Source: Saccharothrix sp. ALI-22-I (GTDB taxonomy: Bacteria > Actinomycetota > Actinomycetes > Mycobacteriales > Pseudonocardiaceae). Taken from it: a DNA stretch of 64,000 nucleotides. The position numbers and the translations under genes were made by a program. The DNA is taken from positions 1-64,000 of the forward strand of contig NZ_MTQP01000063.1 of the NCBI RefSeq assembly GCF_001984175.1, written 5' to 3'. The notes under the pieces were generated by a model, which searched no databases, had not been told where the DNA came from, and worked only from the letters and a program-made list of their open reading frames with translations. Positions 1 to 8,505 of this stretch are shown here, in pieces (the first letter of the stretch is position 1; every line of letters starts with the position of its first letter).

Positions 1-665
1 GTGCGCACCCAGGCGGCGGCCAGCTCGATGGCCAACGGGATGCCGTCCAGCCGGCGGCAGATGCGCACGACCTGGCGCCGGTTGCCCTCGTCGACGGTGA
101 AGCCCGGCACCACGGCCGCCGCTCGGTCGGCGAACAGGTCGACCGCCTCGGAGCCGTTCGTCCGGTCCGTGTCGTCCGGCACCGTGAGCGGCGGGACCGG
201 CATGGTCTGCTCGCCCGCGATGCCCAGCACGTGCCTGCTGGTGGTGAGCACGCTCAAACCCGGCACGGCCGCGAGGAGCTTGCCCACCAGCATCGCGCAC
301 GCGTCCACCAGGTGCTCGCAGTTGTCGAGCACCAACAGCAGCCGCTTGTCCTCCAGGTACTCGGCCAGCCGTGCCGCGGGCTCGACCGACGCGTCACGCA
401 GCCCGAACCTCGCCGCCACGCTCTGCGCCAGCAGCGACGGATCGTGCAACGCGTCGAGCTCCACCACGTGCACGCCGTCCGGGAAGGTCCGCCGCAGCTG
501 TTCGGCGATCCGGAACGACAACCGGGTCTTGCCGACACCGCCCGCACCCGTCAGGGTGAGCAGGCGACTGTTCGACAGCAGCTTCCGGGCCTCGGCCAGC
601 TCCCGCCTACGGCCCACGAAGCTGGTCAGCTCGGCCGCCGGATGAGGTCCTCCCGCAACGGCCAC
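1..665 (-). CDS. NB-ARC ATPase transcriptional regulator (3' end off window)
   Basis: About 221 N-terminal residues of a STAND/NB-ARC regulator; the remainder lies beyond the left edge. The GTG start at 665 follows an in-frame stop five codons upstream and a GGGAG ribosome site, and the protein opens directly into the ATPase domain (AELTSFVGRRREL). Walker A is GAGGVGKTRL, Walker B is LLLVLDNCEHL, and the GIPLAIELAAAW motif is present. Such proteins usually continue into TPR-like repeats and often a C-terminal LuxR helix-turn-helix. The N-terminus closely resembles the complete LuxR regulator at 46040-48340 in this window, so that is the best guide to the missing part. The ligand and targets are unknown. 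Confidence 0.85.
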   Translation of the reverse strand, partial: MAVAGGPHPAAELTSFVGRRRELAEARKLLSNSRLLTLTGAGGVGKTRLSFRIAEQLRRTFPDGVHVVELDALHDPSLLAQSVAARFGLRDASVEPAARLAEYLEDKRLLLVLDNCEHLVDACAMLVGKLLAAVPGLSVLTTSRHVLGIAGEQTMPVPPLTVPDDTDRTNGSEAVDLFADRAAAVVPGFTVDEGNRRQVVRICRRLDGIPLAIELAAAWVR

Positions 666-859
666 GGTTCGACTCCCGCCTCAGGCGTCGACACCCAGAC
701 TACGGACCTCCACACCCGGATACCCGGTTCTCCGGCTGATCCCGCCCGCCTACCGGCGCAGTCCGGCCGCACGCCGTGCCTACCGGCGCGCCGCGCACGC
801 CACGGACCGAACGTTCGGGAGGCGTCGCGGTCAGCGTGCCCGGCGTGGCCTGGTGACGA

Positions 860-1537
860 TCAGTAGGTGGCCCTGCCGCCGCTGATGTCGTAGACGGCGC
901 CGGTGGAGAAGCTGACCCGGTCGGAGCCGAGGAAGGCGACGAGTTCGGCGACTTCCTCGGGGCGGCCGACCCGCTTCATGGGGATGAGGCTGGTGATGTG
1001 GGCGAGCACGTCGGGGGCGGTGTCGTTGTTCATGGGGGTGGCGAAGACGGCCGGGGCGATGACGTTGACCAGGACGCCGGTGGTCGCCAGTTCCTTGCCG
1101 GCGGACTTGGTCAGGGCGATGACGGCGGCCTTGGAGGCGGAGTAGACCGACAGGTTGGGGTTGCCGTCCTTGCCCGCCATGCTGGCGAAGTTCACCACGC
1201 GGCCCCAGCCGCGGTCGCGCATACCGGGGACGAAGACCCGCATGGTGTTGGCGGTGCCCAGGACGTTGACGTCCAGGACGTGCCGCCACTGTTCGACGGT
1301 GGTCTCCAGCAGGGGTTTGTTCGGTCCGACGATGCCGGCGGAGTTGACCAGCACGTCGACGGGACCGATCTCGGCGGCCACGTGCCGCAGCGCCTCTTCG
1401 TCGGTGACGTCGGCGGTCACGTCGGCGCCGGCGAGGTCGAGCGTGGTGACCTTGAGGCCGTCCGCGCGGAGCCGTTGTGCGGTGGCCGCGCCGAGGCCGC
1501 TGGCACCGCCGGTGACGAGGGCTGTCCTGGTGGTCAT
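860..1537 (-). CDS. SDR-family oxidoreductase, probable 2-keto-3-deoxy sugar acid dehydrogenase
   Basis: A classical short-chain dehydrogenase of 225 residues. The nucleotide site TGGASGLG starts at residue 9, NSAG is at 65-68, and the catalytic Ser119, Tyr132 and Lys136 (YSASK) are in place. It is the last gene of a leftward pair, 59 bp after the IlvD/Edd-type dehydratase. In known non-phosphorylative sugar pathways, an SDR beside a dehydratase and an FAH-family hydrolase oxidises the 2-keto-3-deoxy sugar acid at C4 to the 2,4-diketo acid. That role is inferred from context; the fold is certain, the substrate is not. Confidence 0.85.
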   Translation of the reverse strand: MTTRTALVTGGASGLGAATAQRLRADGLKVTTLDLAGADVTADVTDEEALRHVAAEIGPVDVLVNSAGIVGPNKPLLETTVEQWRHVLDVNVLGTANTMRVFVPGMRDRGWGRVVNFASMAGKDGNPNLSVYSASKAAVIALTKSAGKELATTGVLVNVIAPAVFATPMNNDTAPDVLAHITSLIPMKRVGRPEEVAELVAFLGSDRVSFSTGAVYDISGGRATY

Positions 1538-1596
1538 GGTGGTCCTGTCAGGTGGGGAGCGGTCGGTTCGAGGTGGAGCAGGGCCATGTCCGGGGG

Positions 1597-3309
1597 TCAG
1601 TGGGACTCACGGCTGACTTCCGAGCCGCTGGAGCCGAGCAGGAAGTCCAGGTCGGCGCCGGTGTCGGCTTGCAGCACGTGGTCGACGTAGAGGCGTTCCC
1701 AGCCGCGTCGCGGGTTGGCGAACGCGGCGACGGTGGCCTCGTTCGGTGTGCGTCGGGCCAGTTCCTCGTCGGACACCTCCACGTCGATGCGGCGGGCCTC
1801 GACGTCCAGCGTGATGACGTCACCGGTGCGGACCAGGGCGAGTGGTCCGCCGGCAGCGGCCTCGGGGGCGACGTGCAGGACGACGGTGCCGTAGGCGGTG
1901 CCGCTCATGCGGCCGTCGCAGACCCGCACCATGTCCCGCACCCCCTGCTCCAGCAGTTTCCTGGGCAGCGGCATGTTGGACACCTCGGGCATGCCGGGGT
2001 AGCCCTTGGGGCCGCAGCCGCGCAGCACCAGCACCGAGTCGGCGTCCACGTCCAGGTCGGGGTCGTCGACGCGGGCGTGGAAGTCCTCGATCGAGTCGAA
2101 CACGACAGCCCGTCCCCGGTGGCGCAACAGGTGCGGTGACGCGGCGGCGGGCTTGATCAGCGCGCCGTTCGGGGCGAGGTTGCCGCGCAGCACCGCGATA
2201 CCGCCCTCCGCGACCAACGGGGTGGCGCGGGTGCGGATGACCTCCGGGTCCCAGATCGGGGCGTCCTCCAGGTAGTCGACCAGGGGCTTGCCGGTGACGG
2301 TGACCGCGTCGGGGTCGAGCAGGTCGCGCACCTCGCGCAGCACGGCGAGCAGGCCGCCGGCGCGGTGGAAGTCGTCCATGAGGAACCGGCCGGCGGGCAG
2401 CAGGTCGACCAGCACCGGCACGTGCGAGCCGATGCGGTCGAAGTCGTCGATGGTCAGGTCGATGCCGAGGCGTCCGGCGATGGCCAGCAGGTGCACCACG
2501 GCGTTGGTGGACCCACCGATGGCGGCCAGCGCCACGATCGCGTTGTGGAACGAGGCCTTGGTCAGGAACGTGCTGGGCCGCCGGTCGGCCGTGATCATGT
2601 CCACGGCCAGTCGCCCGGTGCCGTGGGCGGCTTCCAGCAGGCGGCTGTCCGGCGCGGGGGTGCCCGCGACGCCGGGGACGACCGTGCCCAGGGCCTCGGC
2701 GACCAGCGCCATGGTGGAGGCGGTGCCCATGGTGTTGCAGTGGCCCCGGCTGCGGATCATCGACGACTCGGAGCGGGTGAACTGCTCGGCGGACAGCGAG
2801 CCCGCGCGGACCTCCTCCGACAGCCGCCACACGTCGGTGCCACAGCCCAGCGGGACGCCGCGGAAGGTGCCGGTGAGCATGGGGCCGCCGGGCACGACGA
2901 CGGCGGGCAGGTCGACCGAGGCGGCGGCCATGAGCAGTGACGGGATGGTCTTGTCGCAGCCTCCGAGCAGCACCACGCCGTCGATGGGATTGGCCCGCAG
3001 CATCTCCTCGGTGGCCATCGCGGCCATGTTGCGCCACAGCATCGCGGTGGGACGGACCTGCGTCTCGCCCAGCGACACCACGGGCAGCTCCAGCGGGATG
3101 CCGCCTGCCTCGTAGATCCCGTTCTTCACCGACTGGGCGACCTCGGTCAGGTGGGCGTTGCACGGGGTGAGGTCGGAGGCGGTGTTGGCGATGGCGATCT
3201 GCGGGCGGCCGGTGAAGGCGTCGTCGGGCGCGCCGCGGCGCATCCAGGCCCGGTGGATGTAGGCGTTGCGGTCCTCACCCGCGTACCACTGAGCGCTGCG
3301 CAGCGTCAC
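1597..3309 (-). CDS. IlvD/Edd-family sugar acid dehydratase
   Basis: A 570-residue Fe-S dehydratase of the IlvD/Edd family, which converts an aldonic acid to its 2-keto-3-deoxy form. The three cluster cysteines are visible: Cys50 (TPCN), Cys118 (GGCDKT) and Cys191 (HCNTMGTAS). The GTDVWRLSEEVRAG and CNTMGTASTM stretches are typical of the sugar-acid branch (arabinonate, xylonate, fuconate dehydratases) rather than of dihydroxyacid dehydratase. The neighbours (lactonase, SDR, FAH hydrolase, sugar dehydrogenase) support that reading and argue against a branched-chain amino acid role. The GTG start at 3309 is fixed by the 50-bp divergent intergenic region. Exact sugar unknown. Confidence 0.9.
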   Translation of the reverse strand: MTLRSAQWYAGEDRNAYIHRAWMRRGAPDDAFTGRPQIAIANTASDLTPCNAHLTEVAQSVKNGIYEAGGIPLELPVVSLGETQVRPTAMLWRNMAAMATEEMLRANPIDGVVLLGGCDKTIPSLLMAAASVDLPAVVVPGGPMLTGTFRGVPLGCGTDVWRLSEEVRAGSLSAEQFTRSESSMIRSRGHCNTMGTASTMALVAEALGTVVPGVAGTPAPDSRLLEAAHGTGRLAVDMITADRRPSTFLTKASFHNAIVALAAIGGSTNAVVHLLAIAGRLGIDLTIDDFDRIGSHVPVLVDLLPAGRFLMDDFHRAGGLLAVLREVRDLLDPDAVTVTGKPLVDYLEDAPIWDPEVIRTRATPLVAEGGIAVLRGNLAPNGALIKPAAASPHLLRHRGRAVVFDSIEDFHARVDDPDLDVDADSVLVLRGCGPKGYPGMPEVSNMPLPRKLLEQGVRDMVRVCDGRMSGTAYGTVVLHVAPEAAAGGPLALVRTGDVITLDVEARRIDVEVSDEELARRTPNEATVAAFANPRRGWERLYVDHVLQADTGADLDFLLGSSGSEVSRESH

Positions 3310-3322
3310 TGCCGACCGCCTT

Positions 3323-3359
3323 CCGATAATCGGTACGATGGTCTAAAATTTGGAACTCC
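3323..3359. promoter_or_regulatory. Divergent promoter/operator of the sugar-oxidation cluster
   Basis: The 50-bp gap between the dehydratase and the IclR gene is AT-rich for this genome. It holds an 11-bp palindrome CCGATAATCGG (3323-3333) and a TAAAAT -10-like box (3344-3349) about 10 bp before the IclR start codon, so the IclR message may be leaderless. A TGGA-N2-TCCA dyad (3351-3360) touches the ATG. The IclR protein encoded next door is the obvious candidate ligand for one of these dyads. Confidence 0.5.
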
Positions 3360-4184
3360 ATGAACGATACGCAGATGCTCGCCGAAGCGGTAGCGCCGGA
3401 TGTGGCCGATACCGGGCGGGGCGACGATCCCCGCCTTGTCGGGTCGGACCGCGTGCTGGCGGTGCTCAAGGAGTTGGCCCGCTACCCCGACGGCGTCGGG
3501 TTGGAGGAGTTGACCCGGGTCATCGGCAGCCCCAAGCCGACCGTGCACCGGGCGCTCGGCTCGCTGCGCCGCGCCGGACTGGCCGACCAGGACGCGCGCG
3601 GCCACTACGTGCTGGGTGACGAGTTCCTGCGGATGGCGTTCGCTCACCACGAGGCCCGTCCGGAGCACGTGCGCATCCGCCCGGTGCTGGAGGCGTTGGC
3701 CGAGCGGTTCGGCGAGACCGCGCACTACGCCGTGCTCGACGGTCGTGAAGTCGTCTACCGGGCCAAGGTCGACCCGTCCAGCGGGGCCGTCCGCCTGACC
3801 TCCACGGTCGGCGGGCGCAACCCGGCACACGCCACCGGCGTCGGAAAACTGCTGCTGGCCCACCGCCTGGACACGCTGGAGGCGGTGGCGGAGTGGGTCG
3901 GTGACGAGCCGTTGGCGCGCCGCACGCCGCACACCCTGTGCACCGTCGAGGACCTGCACCGCGAACTGGAGGTGACCCGCGCGCACGGCTACGCCGTGGA
4001 CGACCAGGAGAGCGAGACCGGCATCAACTGCCTCGCGCTGCCGGTCTACGCGACCTCGCGGATCATCCCTTCGGGGGCGGTGAGCGTCAGCGCCCTGACC
4101 TATCGGACGCCGTTGCGGGCGCTGGTCGACGCGGTCGACGAGATCCGCGCCGCACTCGGCCAATGGGAAGGGGCACCGCGATGA
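3360..4184 (+). CDS. IclR-family transcriptional regulator
   Basis: A 274-residue IclR-type regulator. An N-terminal winged helix-turn-helix (about residues 28-85, LEELTRVIGSPKPTVHRALGSLRRAGLA) is followed by the IclR effector-binding domain (about 100-270). It is transcribed divergently from the dehydratase/SDR pair, and its stop overlaps the start of the SMP-30 lactonase gene (ATGA), so it is cotranscribed with the rightward catabolic genes. This arrangement fits a local repressor or activator that responds to a pathway sugar acid or keto-acid. No convincing ribosome site precedes the ATG; leaderless translation is possible. Confidence 0.9.
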   Translation: MNDTQMLAEAVAPDVADTGRGDDPRLVGSDRVLAVLKELARYPDGVGLEELTRVIGSPKPTVHRALGSLRRAGLADQDARGHYVLGDEFLRMAFAHHEARPEHVRIRPVLEALAERFGETAHYAVLDGREVVYRAKVDPSSGAVRLTSTVGGRNPAHATGVGKLLLAHRLDTLEAVAEWVGDEPLARRTPHTLCTVEDLHRELEVTRAHGYAVDDQESETGINCLALPVYATSRIIPSGAVSVSALTYRTPLRALVDAVDEIRAALGQWEGAPR

Positions 4185-5059
4185 GCGACCCGGTCACGGC
4201 GACCGCCGAGGCGTTCCAGCTCGCCGAGGGCCCGCTGTGGGATGCCGCCCGGCGCCGTCTGCTGTGGGTCGACATCCTCGGCGGCGCGGTGCTGGAGGGA
4301 CGCCTCCACGGCGGTCGGATCGAGGTCACCGCACGGCATGATTTCGACGGCATGGTCGGCGCGGTGGCCGTGGCCGCGGACGGCACGCTCCTGGTGGCCG
4401 CCCAGGAGCGCCTGGTCGTGCTCCACCCCGACGGCCGCCGCGAGAACGGTCCCCGCGTCATCCCGTCGGGTGAGGCCCGTCGGCTCAACGACGGCGGCAC
4501 CGACCCGGCCGGCCGCTTCCTGGTGGGCACCCTCTCCCTGGACGGCCCCTCGGAGCGCGAGGTGCTGGTACGCCTCGAAACCGACGGCCGCCTGACCGAA
4601 TTGGACGGTGACCTGACCCTGTCCAACGGCCTGGCCTGGTCCGCCGACGGCAGCCGGATGTACAGCGTCGACACCGTCCGGGGTGTCGTCTTCGCCCGCG
4701 ACTACGACCCGGTGACGGGCGCGGTGGGGGAGCGGCGGGTGCACCTGCGGCTTGACGGCGGTCTCCCCGACGGCATCGCGCTCGACGCCGCCGAGCACCT
4801 GTGGGTCGCCGTGTGGGGAGCGGGCGAGGTCCGCCGGTACGCCCCGGACGGCACCCTCGCCGACCGCCTCGCCGTTCCCGCCCCGCACACCTCCTGCGTC
4901 GCCTTCGCCGGTGACGACCTGCGCACCCTCGTCATCACCACCGCCACCGACGGCCTCGACGACGAGCAGCGGCACGCCCACCCCGACTCGGGACGGCTCT
5001 TCACGACCCGCGTGGACGTGCCCGGCCTGCCCGTGCCCACCTGGTCCTCGACCCTCTGA
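4181..5059 (+). CDS. SMP-30/gluconolactonase-family sugar lactonase
   Basis: A six-bladed beta-propeller lactonase of 292 residues, about the family's normal size. Metal-site motifs are visible: Glu in LAEGPLWD near the N-terminus, Asn in RLNDGGTDPAGRFLVGT, and the Asn/Asp pair in SNGLAWSADGSRMYSVDT. It would hydrolyse the aldonolactone formed by the sugar dehydrogenase to the aldonic acid used by the dehydratase. The ATG at 4181 overlaps the IclR stop by four bases, implying translational coupling. Confidence 0.9.
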   Translation: MSDPVTATAEAFQLAEGPLWDAARRRLLWVDILGGAVLEGRLHGGRIEVTARHDFDGMVGAVAVAADGTLLVAAQERLVVLHPDGRRENGPRVIPSGEARRLNDGGTDPAGRFLVGTLSLDGPSEREVLVRLETDGRLTELDGDLTLSNGLAWSADGSRMYSVDTVRGVVFARDYDPVTGAVGERRVHLRLDGGLPDGIALDAAEHLWVAVWGAGEVRRYAPDGTLADRLAVPAPHTSCVAFAGDDLRTLVITTATDGLDDEQRHAHPDSGRLFTTRVDVPGLPVPTWSSTL

Positions 5060-5101
5060 TCCACCTCGCCCGACCCGCACCGCCGCACCCTGGAGAACCC
5101 C

Positions 5102-5962
5102 GTGCACCTCATGCGCATCGGCGCGCCCGGCTCCGAGAAGCCCGTCGCCCGCATCGACGACCAGACCTACGTCGACCTCTCCGACGTCGTCACCGACTTC
5201 GACGAGGCGTTCTTCGGCTCGGACGGCCTCGACCGCGTCCGTCCCGTCGTGGCCGACCGAACCGCAGCCGGCCAGGTGTCGCGCTTCGCCGGGGAACGCA
5301 TCGGCGCACCGATCGCGCGTCCCCACCAGATCCTGTGCATCGGCCTGAACTACCGCGACCACGCCGCCGAGACCGGCCAGGCCGTGCCCGACGAGCCGAT
5401 CCTGTTCACCAAGTCCCCGAACACCCTCATCGGCCCGAACGACGACGTGCGCATCCCGCGCGGCTCCACCAAGCCGGACTGGGAGGTGGAGTTGGGCGTC
5501 GTGATCGGCAAGCGCACGTCCTACCTGGACTCGCCGGCCGAGGCGGGTGACGCCATCGCCGGCTACCTGGTGGTCAACGACGTCAGCGAACGCGCGTTCC
5601 AGATCGAGCGCGGCGGCCAGTGGAGCAAGGGCAAGTCCGCCGAGACGTTCAACCCCGCCGGCCCGTGGCTGGTCACCCCCGACGAGATCGACGACGTGCT
5701 CGCCCTGGACATGTGGCTGGACGTCAACGGCGTGCGCCGGCAGACCGGCAACACCAAGACGATGATCTTCGACCCGCACTTCATCGTCCACTACCTCAGC
5801 CAGTTCCTCGTCCTGGAGCCCGGCGACCTGATCAACACCGGCACCCCGCCCGGCGTCGGTATGGGCCACACCCCCCAGATCTGGCTCCAGCCCGGCGACG
5901 TGGTCGAACTCGGCATCCAGGGCCTCGGCGCCCAACGCCAGCACGTACTCGCACCACGATGA
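5102..5962 (+). CDS. Fumarylacetoacetate hydrolase-family protein, probable 2,4-diketo-3-deoxy sugar acid hydrolase
   Basis: A 286-residue FAH-superfamily enzyme. Features include GLNYRDHAAE, LFTKSPNTLIGP, the metal-binding acidic pattern in DWEVELGVVIG, and NDVSER. The GTG start at 5102 has GGAG seven bases upstream; an in-frame ATG at 5111 is an alternative. In non-phosphorylative L-fucose/L-rhamnose-type pathways a homologous enzyme cleaves the 2,4-diketo acid to pyruvate plus a hydroxyacid. The nearby SDR and dehydratase support that role over a tyrosine-degradation one, because no homogentisate genes are seen. The four-base overlap with the next gene indicates one operon. Confidence 0.88.
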   Translation: MHLMRIGAPGSEKPVARIDDQTYVDLSDVVTDFDEAFFGSDGLDRVRPVVADRTAAGQVSRFAGERIGAPIARPHQILCIGLNYRDHAAETGQAVPDEPILFTKSPNTLIGPNDDVRIPRGSTKPDWEVELGVVIGKRTSYLDSPAEAGDAIAGYLVVNDVSERAFQIERGGQWSKGKSAETFNPAGPWLVTPDEIDDVLALDMWLDVNGVRRQTGNTKTMIFDPHFIVHYLSQFLVLEPGDLINTGTPPGVGMGHTPQIWLQPGDVVELGIQGLGAQRQHVLAPR

Positions 5963-6999
5963 GCCGCACCATGCGGGCGTTCGTGCTCACCGGTCCCCGC
6001 GAGTGCTCCGTCCAGGACGTCCCGGTGCCGGTCGCGGTGCCCGGCGAGGTAGTCGTGGACGTCGAGCGGGTCGGCGTGTGCGGCACGGACGTCGAGTTCT
6101 TCACCGGGGAGATGGCTTACCTGCACGAGGGCCACTCCTCCTACCCGCTGCGGCTGGGCCACGAGTGGGCCGGCGTCGTGGCCGAGGTCGGCGACGGCGT
6201 CGACCCGACCTGGATCGGCCGCCGCGTCATGGGCGACACGATGATCGGCGACGGCACGTGCCGCCGCTGCCTGCGCGGCCACCAGCACGTGTGCGAGAAG
6301 CGGCACGAGGTCGGCATCCGCGACGGCCGGCCCGGTGCCCTGGCCGAGAAGCTGGCCGTGCCGGTGACCTCGCTGCACGTCCTGTCGGAGTCCGTGGACC
6401 CGGTGCTCGGCGCGCTGGTGGAGCCGGGCGGCAACGCGCTGCGTGCGGCGGAGGCGGCCGATGTGGGGGCAGGGGACCGGGCGTTGGTCCTGGGGCCGGG
6501 CGCCATCGGGCTGATGGTGGCGATGTTCGTCCGTGCCGCCGGCGCCGAGGTGCACCTCATGGGTCAGACCGCAGACTCCCTCGCGTTCGCCCGCACGCTC
6601 GGCTTCGAGCACACGTGGACCGAGCACGACCTGCCAGGCCTCCCGTTCGACGCCGTCATCGACGCCTCCAACGCCCCGCACCTGCCCGCCCTGGCCCTGG
6701 ACCGGGTCGAGCCCGCCGGCCGTGTCGTCTACATCGGACTCGCGGGCACCCCGAGCACCGTCGACACCAGGACGCTGGCGCTCAAGGACGTCACCGCGGT
6801 CGGCGTCCTGTCGGCCTCGCCGGGACTGGACGCCACTATCGACGCCTACGCCGCCGGCGTGGTCGACCCGCGCCCGCTCGTCGCCGCGACCATCGGCCTC
6901 GACCAGGTCGGAGCCGTCCTCGCGGGCGAGCGACCCGCCGGGGCCGGCCCCGGCCCGAAGATCCACGTCGACCCGCGCCTGACCGACCTTCCGACGTAG
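5959..6999 (+). CDS. Zinc-dependent alcohol dehydrogenase (sugar dehydrogenase type)
   Basis: A 346-residue medium-chain dehydrogenase. The catalytic zinc region CGTD plus GHEWAG, and the Rossmann motif LGPGAIGLM, are clear. The structural zinc loop keeps only three of the usual four cysteines (GDGTCRRCLRGHQHVC); an Asp occupies the first position. The ATG at 5959 overlaps the FAH gene stop. Placed in this cluster it is the best candidate for the first step (aldose to aldonolactone), although oxidation of a later alcohol intermediate cannot be excluded. Confidence 0.87.
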   Translation: MSRTMRAFVLTGPRECSVQDVPVPVAVPGEVVVDVERVGVCGTDVEFFTGEMAYLHEGHSSYPLRLGHEWAGVVAEVGDGVDPTWIGRRVMGDTMIGDGTCRRCLRGHQHVCEKRHEVGIRDGRPGALAEKLAVPVTSLHVLSESVDPVLGALVEPGGNALRAAEAADVGAGDRALVLGPGAIGLMVAMFVRAAGAEVHLMGQTADSLAFARTLGFEHTWTEHDLPGLPFDAVIDASNAPHLPALALDRVEPAGRVVYIGLAGTPSTVDTRTLALKDVTAVGVLSASPGLDATIDAYAAGVVDPRPLVAATIGLDQVGAVLAGERPAGAGPGPKIHVDPRLTDLPT

Positions 7000-7105
7000 C
7001 AGTCGGCGCGTGGGCGGCGTGGCGGGATCTTCACGACCTGGATACCGGCATCGGTGAAGGCGGTGTCGACCACGAACACGTCGCGGGGGATTGCGCCGTC
7101 TGTCC
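6997..7105 (-). pseudogene. Integrase-core transposase remnant
   Basis: Read leftward, this stretch encodes VFVVDTAFTDAGIQVVKIPP followed by RRPRADCY. This matches the conserved IS3/IS481-type rve segment that normally reads like 'F..FADAGI.VVKIPP..P.ANCYAER'. Only about 35 residues survive, with no start, no catalytic context and no terminal repeats. It abuts the dehydrogenase stop, so it is a scrap of an old insertion. Confidence 0.55.
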
Positions 7106-7110
7106 CACGC

Positions 7111-7149
7111 CTGAGGACGGGACCGCTGTTGTGGCGGTCCCGCCCTCAG
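7111..7149. terminator. Hairpin terminator between convergent genes
   Basis: A 16-bp inverted repeat with one mismatch: left arm 7111-7126 (CTGAGGACGGGACCGC), right arm 7134-7149, loop of 7 bases. It sits between the rightward dehydrogenase operon and the leftward GH53 gene and can serve both. There is no U-tract, as is common in actinobacteria. Confidence 0.7.
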
Positions 7150-7153
7150 CCGG

Positions 7154-8263
7154 TCACGGGGTCCAGCGGACGTTCGGGTTGATCTGGCCGGACCAGTTGA
7201 AGATCGCCATGTTGTCCCAGCCGTTGCCGCTGCCGTTGATGTCGGCCGGGTCCCAGCCGTTGCCGGGGACCGCGTACCAGGTCGGTTCCCAGTAGAAGAC
7301 GCCGATGGCGCCCGCGTTGCGCGCGGTGTTCTGCACGTGGGTGAAGTTCGTGGCCTGGCCCGCCCACGTCAGCGCGTAGCCCGAGCAGCCGGAGTTGATG
7401 GAGTTGCTGGTGCCGTCCGCGTTCTGCGTGGTGAAGGGGTATGCCGTCTCCGCGACCACCACGTCCTTGCCGTACCGGGAGCGCACGTCGGCGATGACGT
7501 TGTAGAGGTTGGACAGCGTGCCGTGCCACATGCAGTAGTACGACAGCGCCGTGATGTCCCAGGCGACGCCCTTCGCCCTGATCCCGTCGTAGAACCAGCG
7601 GGCGTGGTCGAGACTGTCGGCGTTCGCCGTGTGGATCATCACCTTGGTGCCGCTGTTGCACGCCTTGGTGGCGCTGTAGCCGGCCTTCAGCAGGAGGCTG
7701 AGGTTGGTGAAGTCGTTGTTGACGATCTTGCCGTCGTCCCACAGCATCCCGACGTTGATCTCGTTGCCGATCTGGACGCTGTCCGGCGTGGTGCCCTGGG
7801 ACTTGAGGCTGTTGCACACGTCGTAGGTGTAGTTGTAGACGTCGGTCTGCAACTGGCTGATGCCGTGGCTCGACCAGGCCGCCGGCTTGTACTGCTTGCC
7901 GGGGTCCGCCCACGTGTCGGAGTAGTGGAAGTCGACCAGCAGCTTGAGGCCCTTGGCCTTCACGGCCTTGGCGTACGCCAGCACCTTCGACTTGTTGTTG
8001 TAGCCGCTCTTCGGGTTGTTCCAGACGCGCAGGCGGACGTAGTTGACGCCCGCGCCCTTGAGGACGTCGAGCGGGTCCCGGGCGGTCCCGGACGCGTCGT
8101 AGTACTTCGCGCCCAGGTCGAGGGAGCGCTGTGCCGTCGAGACGTCGGCCCCGAGCATGCTCAGGGACGTCGCCGCGGACACGGTCGGGGTGAGCGTGGT
8201 CAACGGGAGCGCGACAGTCGCCAGGACGAGGGCGACTTTCGTCGCCCGGCAGGGTCCGGACAT
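7154..8263 (-). CDS. Secreted arabinogalactan endo-beta-1,4-galactanase (GH53)
   Basis: A 369-residue glycoside hydrolase of family 53. The ATG at 8263 was chosen because AAAGGAG lies five bases upstream and a textbook signal peptide follows (CRATKVALVLATVALPL, cleavage near TVSAA, about residue 31). The mature enzyme begins SLSMLGADVS; GH53 landmarks include NYVRLRVWNNP, LLVDFHYSDTWADPG, the acid/base Glu in QIGNEINVGMLW and the nucleophile Glu in VVAETAYPF. It would cut beta-1,4-galactan side chains of pectin outside the cell. No carbohydrate-binding module is attached. Two LacI-type operator-like sites lie upstream. Confidence 0.95.
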   Translation of the reverse strand: MSGPCRATKVALVLATVALPLTTLTPTVSAATSLSMLGADVSTAQRSLDLGAKYYDASGTARDPLDVLKGAGVNYVRLRVWNNPKSGYNNKSKVLAYAKAVKAKGLKLLVDFHYSDTWADPGKQYKPAAWSSHGISQLQTDVYNYTYDVCNSLKSQGTTPDSVQIGNEINVGMLWDDGKIVNNDFTNLSLLLKAGYSATKACNSGTKVMIHTANADSLDHARWFYDGIRAKGVAWDITALSYYCMWHGTLSNLYNVIADVRSRYGKDVVVAETAYPFTTQNADGTSNSINSGCSGYALTWAGQATNFTHVQNTARNAGAIGVFYWEPTWYAVPGNGWDPADINGSGNGWDNMAIFNWSGQINPNVRWTP

Positions 8264-8317
8264 TCGATCTCCTTTGATCGAGGTGTGCGGTGCCCACGTG
8301 GCGGAAGCGGGCTCTTC

Positions 8318-8398
8318 TGTGAACGTGCACAACATGAAAGCGCAGATCTGTGGTGGATTCAAGATCTAATTGACCAGGTTGACTGGGAACGTGCACAA
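8318..8398. promoter_or_regulatory. Paired LacI-type operator-like sites upstream of GH53
   Basis: The 12-mer GAACGTGCACAA occurs twice, at 8321-8332 and 8387-8398, 66 bp apart. The first copy is part of a near-palindrome TGTGAACGTGCACA (8318-8331; 12 of 14 positions symmetric) with the central CG typical of LacI-family operators. The sites are about 55 and 124 bp upstream of the galactanase start. No LacI-type regulator gene is in this window. Confidence 0.6.
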
Positions 8399-8505
8399 GA
8401 GGCTGCGTCGAGGGATCGCGGACCGGTGGTCAGGTACGGGACGGGTACTGGTGCTGGTGCTGCACGCCGTGTCCCTGGGATGACCGGGGCTTGTCCACTC
8501 GCCTG

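Noticed and set aside
1..645. Long rightward open frame at the left edge
   Set aside because: It is the reverse-strand shadow of the NB-ARC gene, whose Walker A, Walker B and GLPL-type motifs are read leftward.
4100..5944. 614-codon leftward open frame
   Set aside because: It lies opposite the lactonase and FAH genes; its composition (Val/Asp/Gly/Ala runs) is that of an antisense shadow and no motif is seen.
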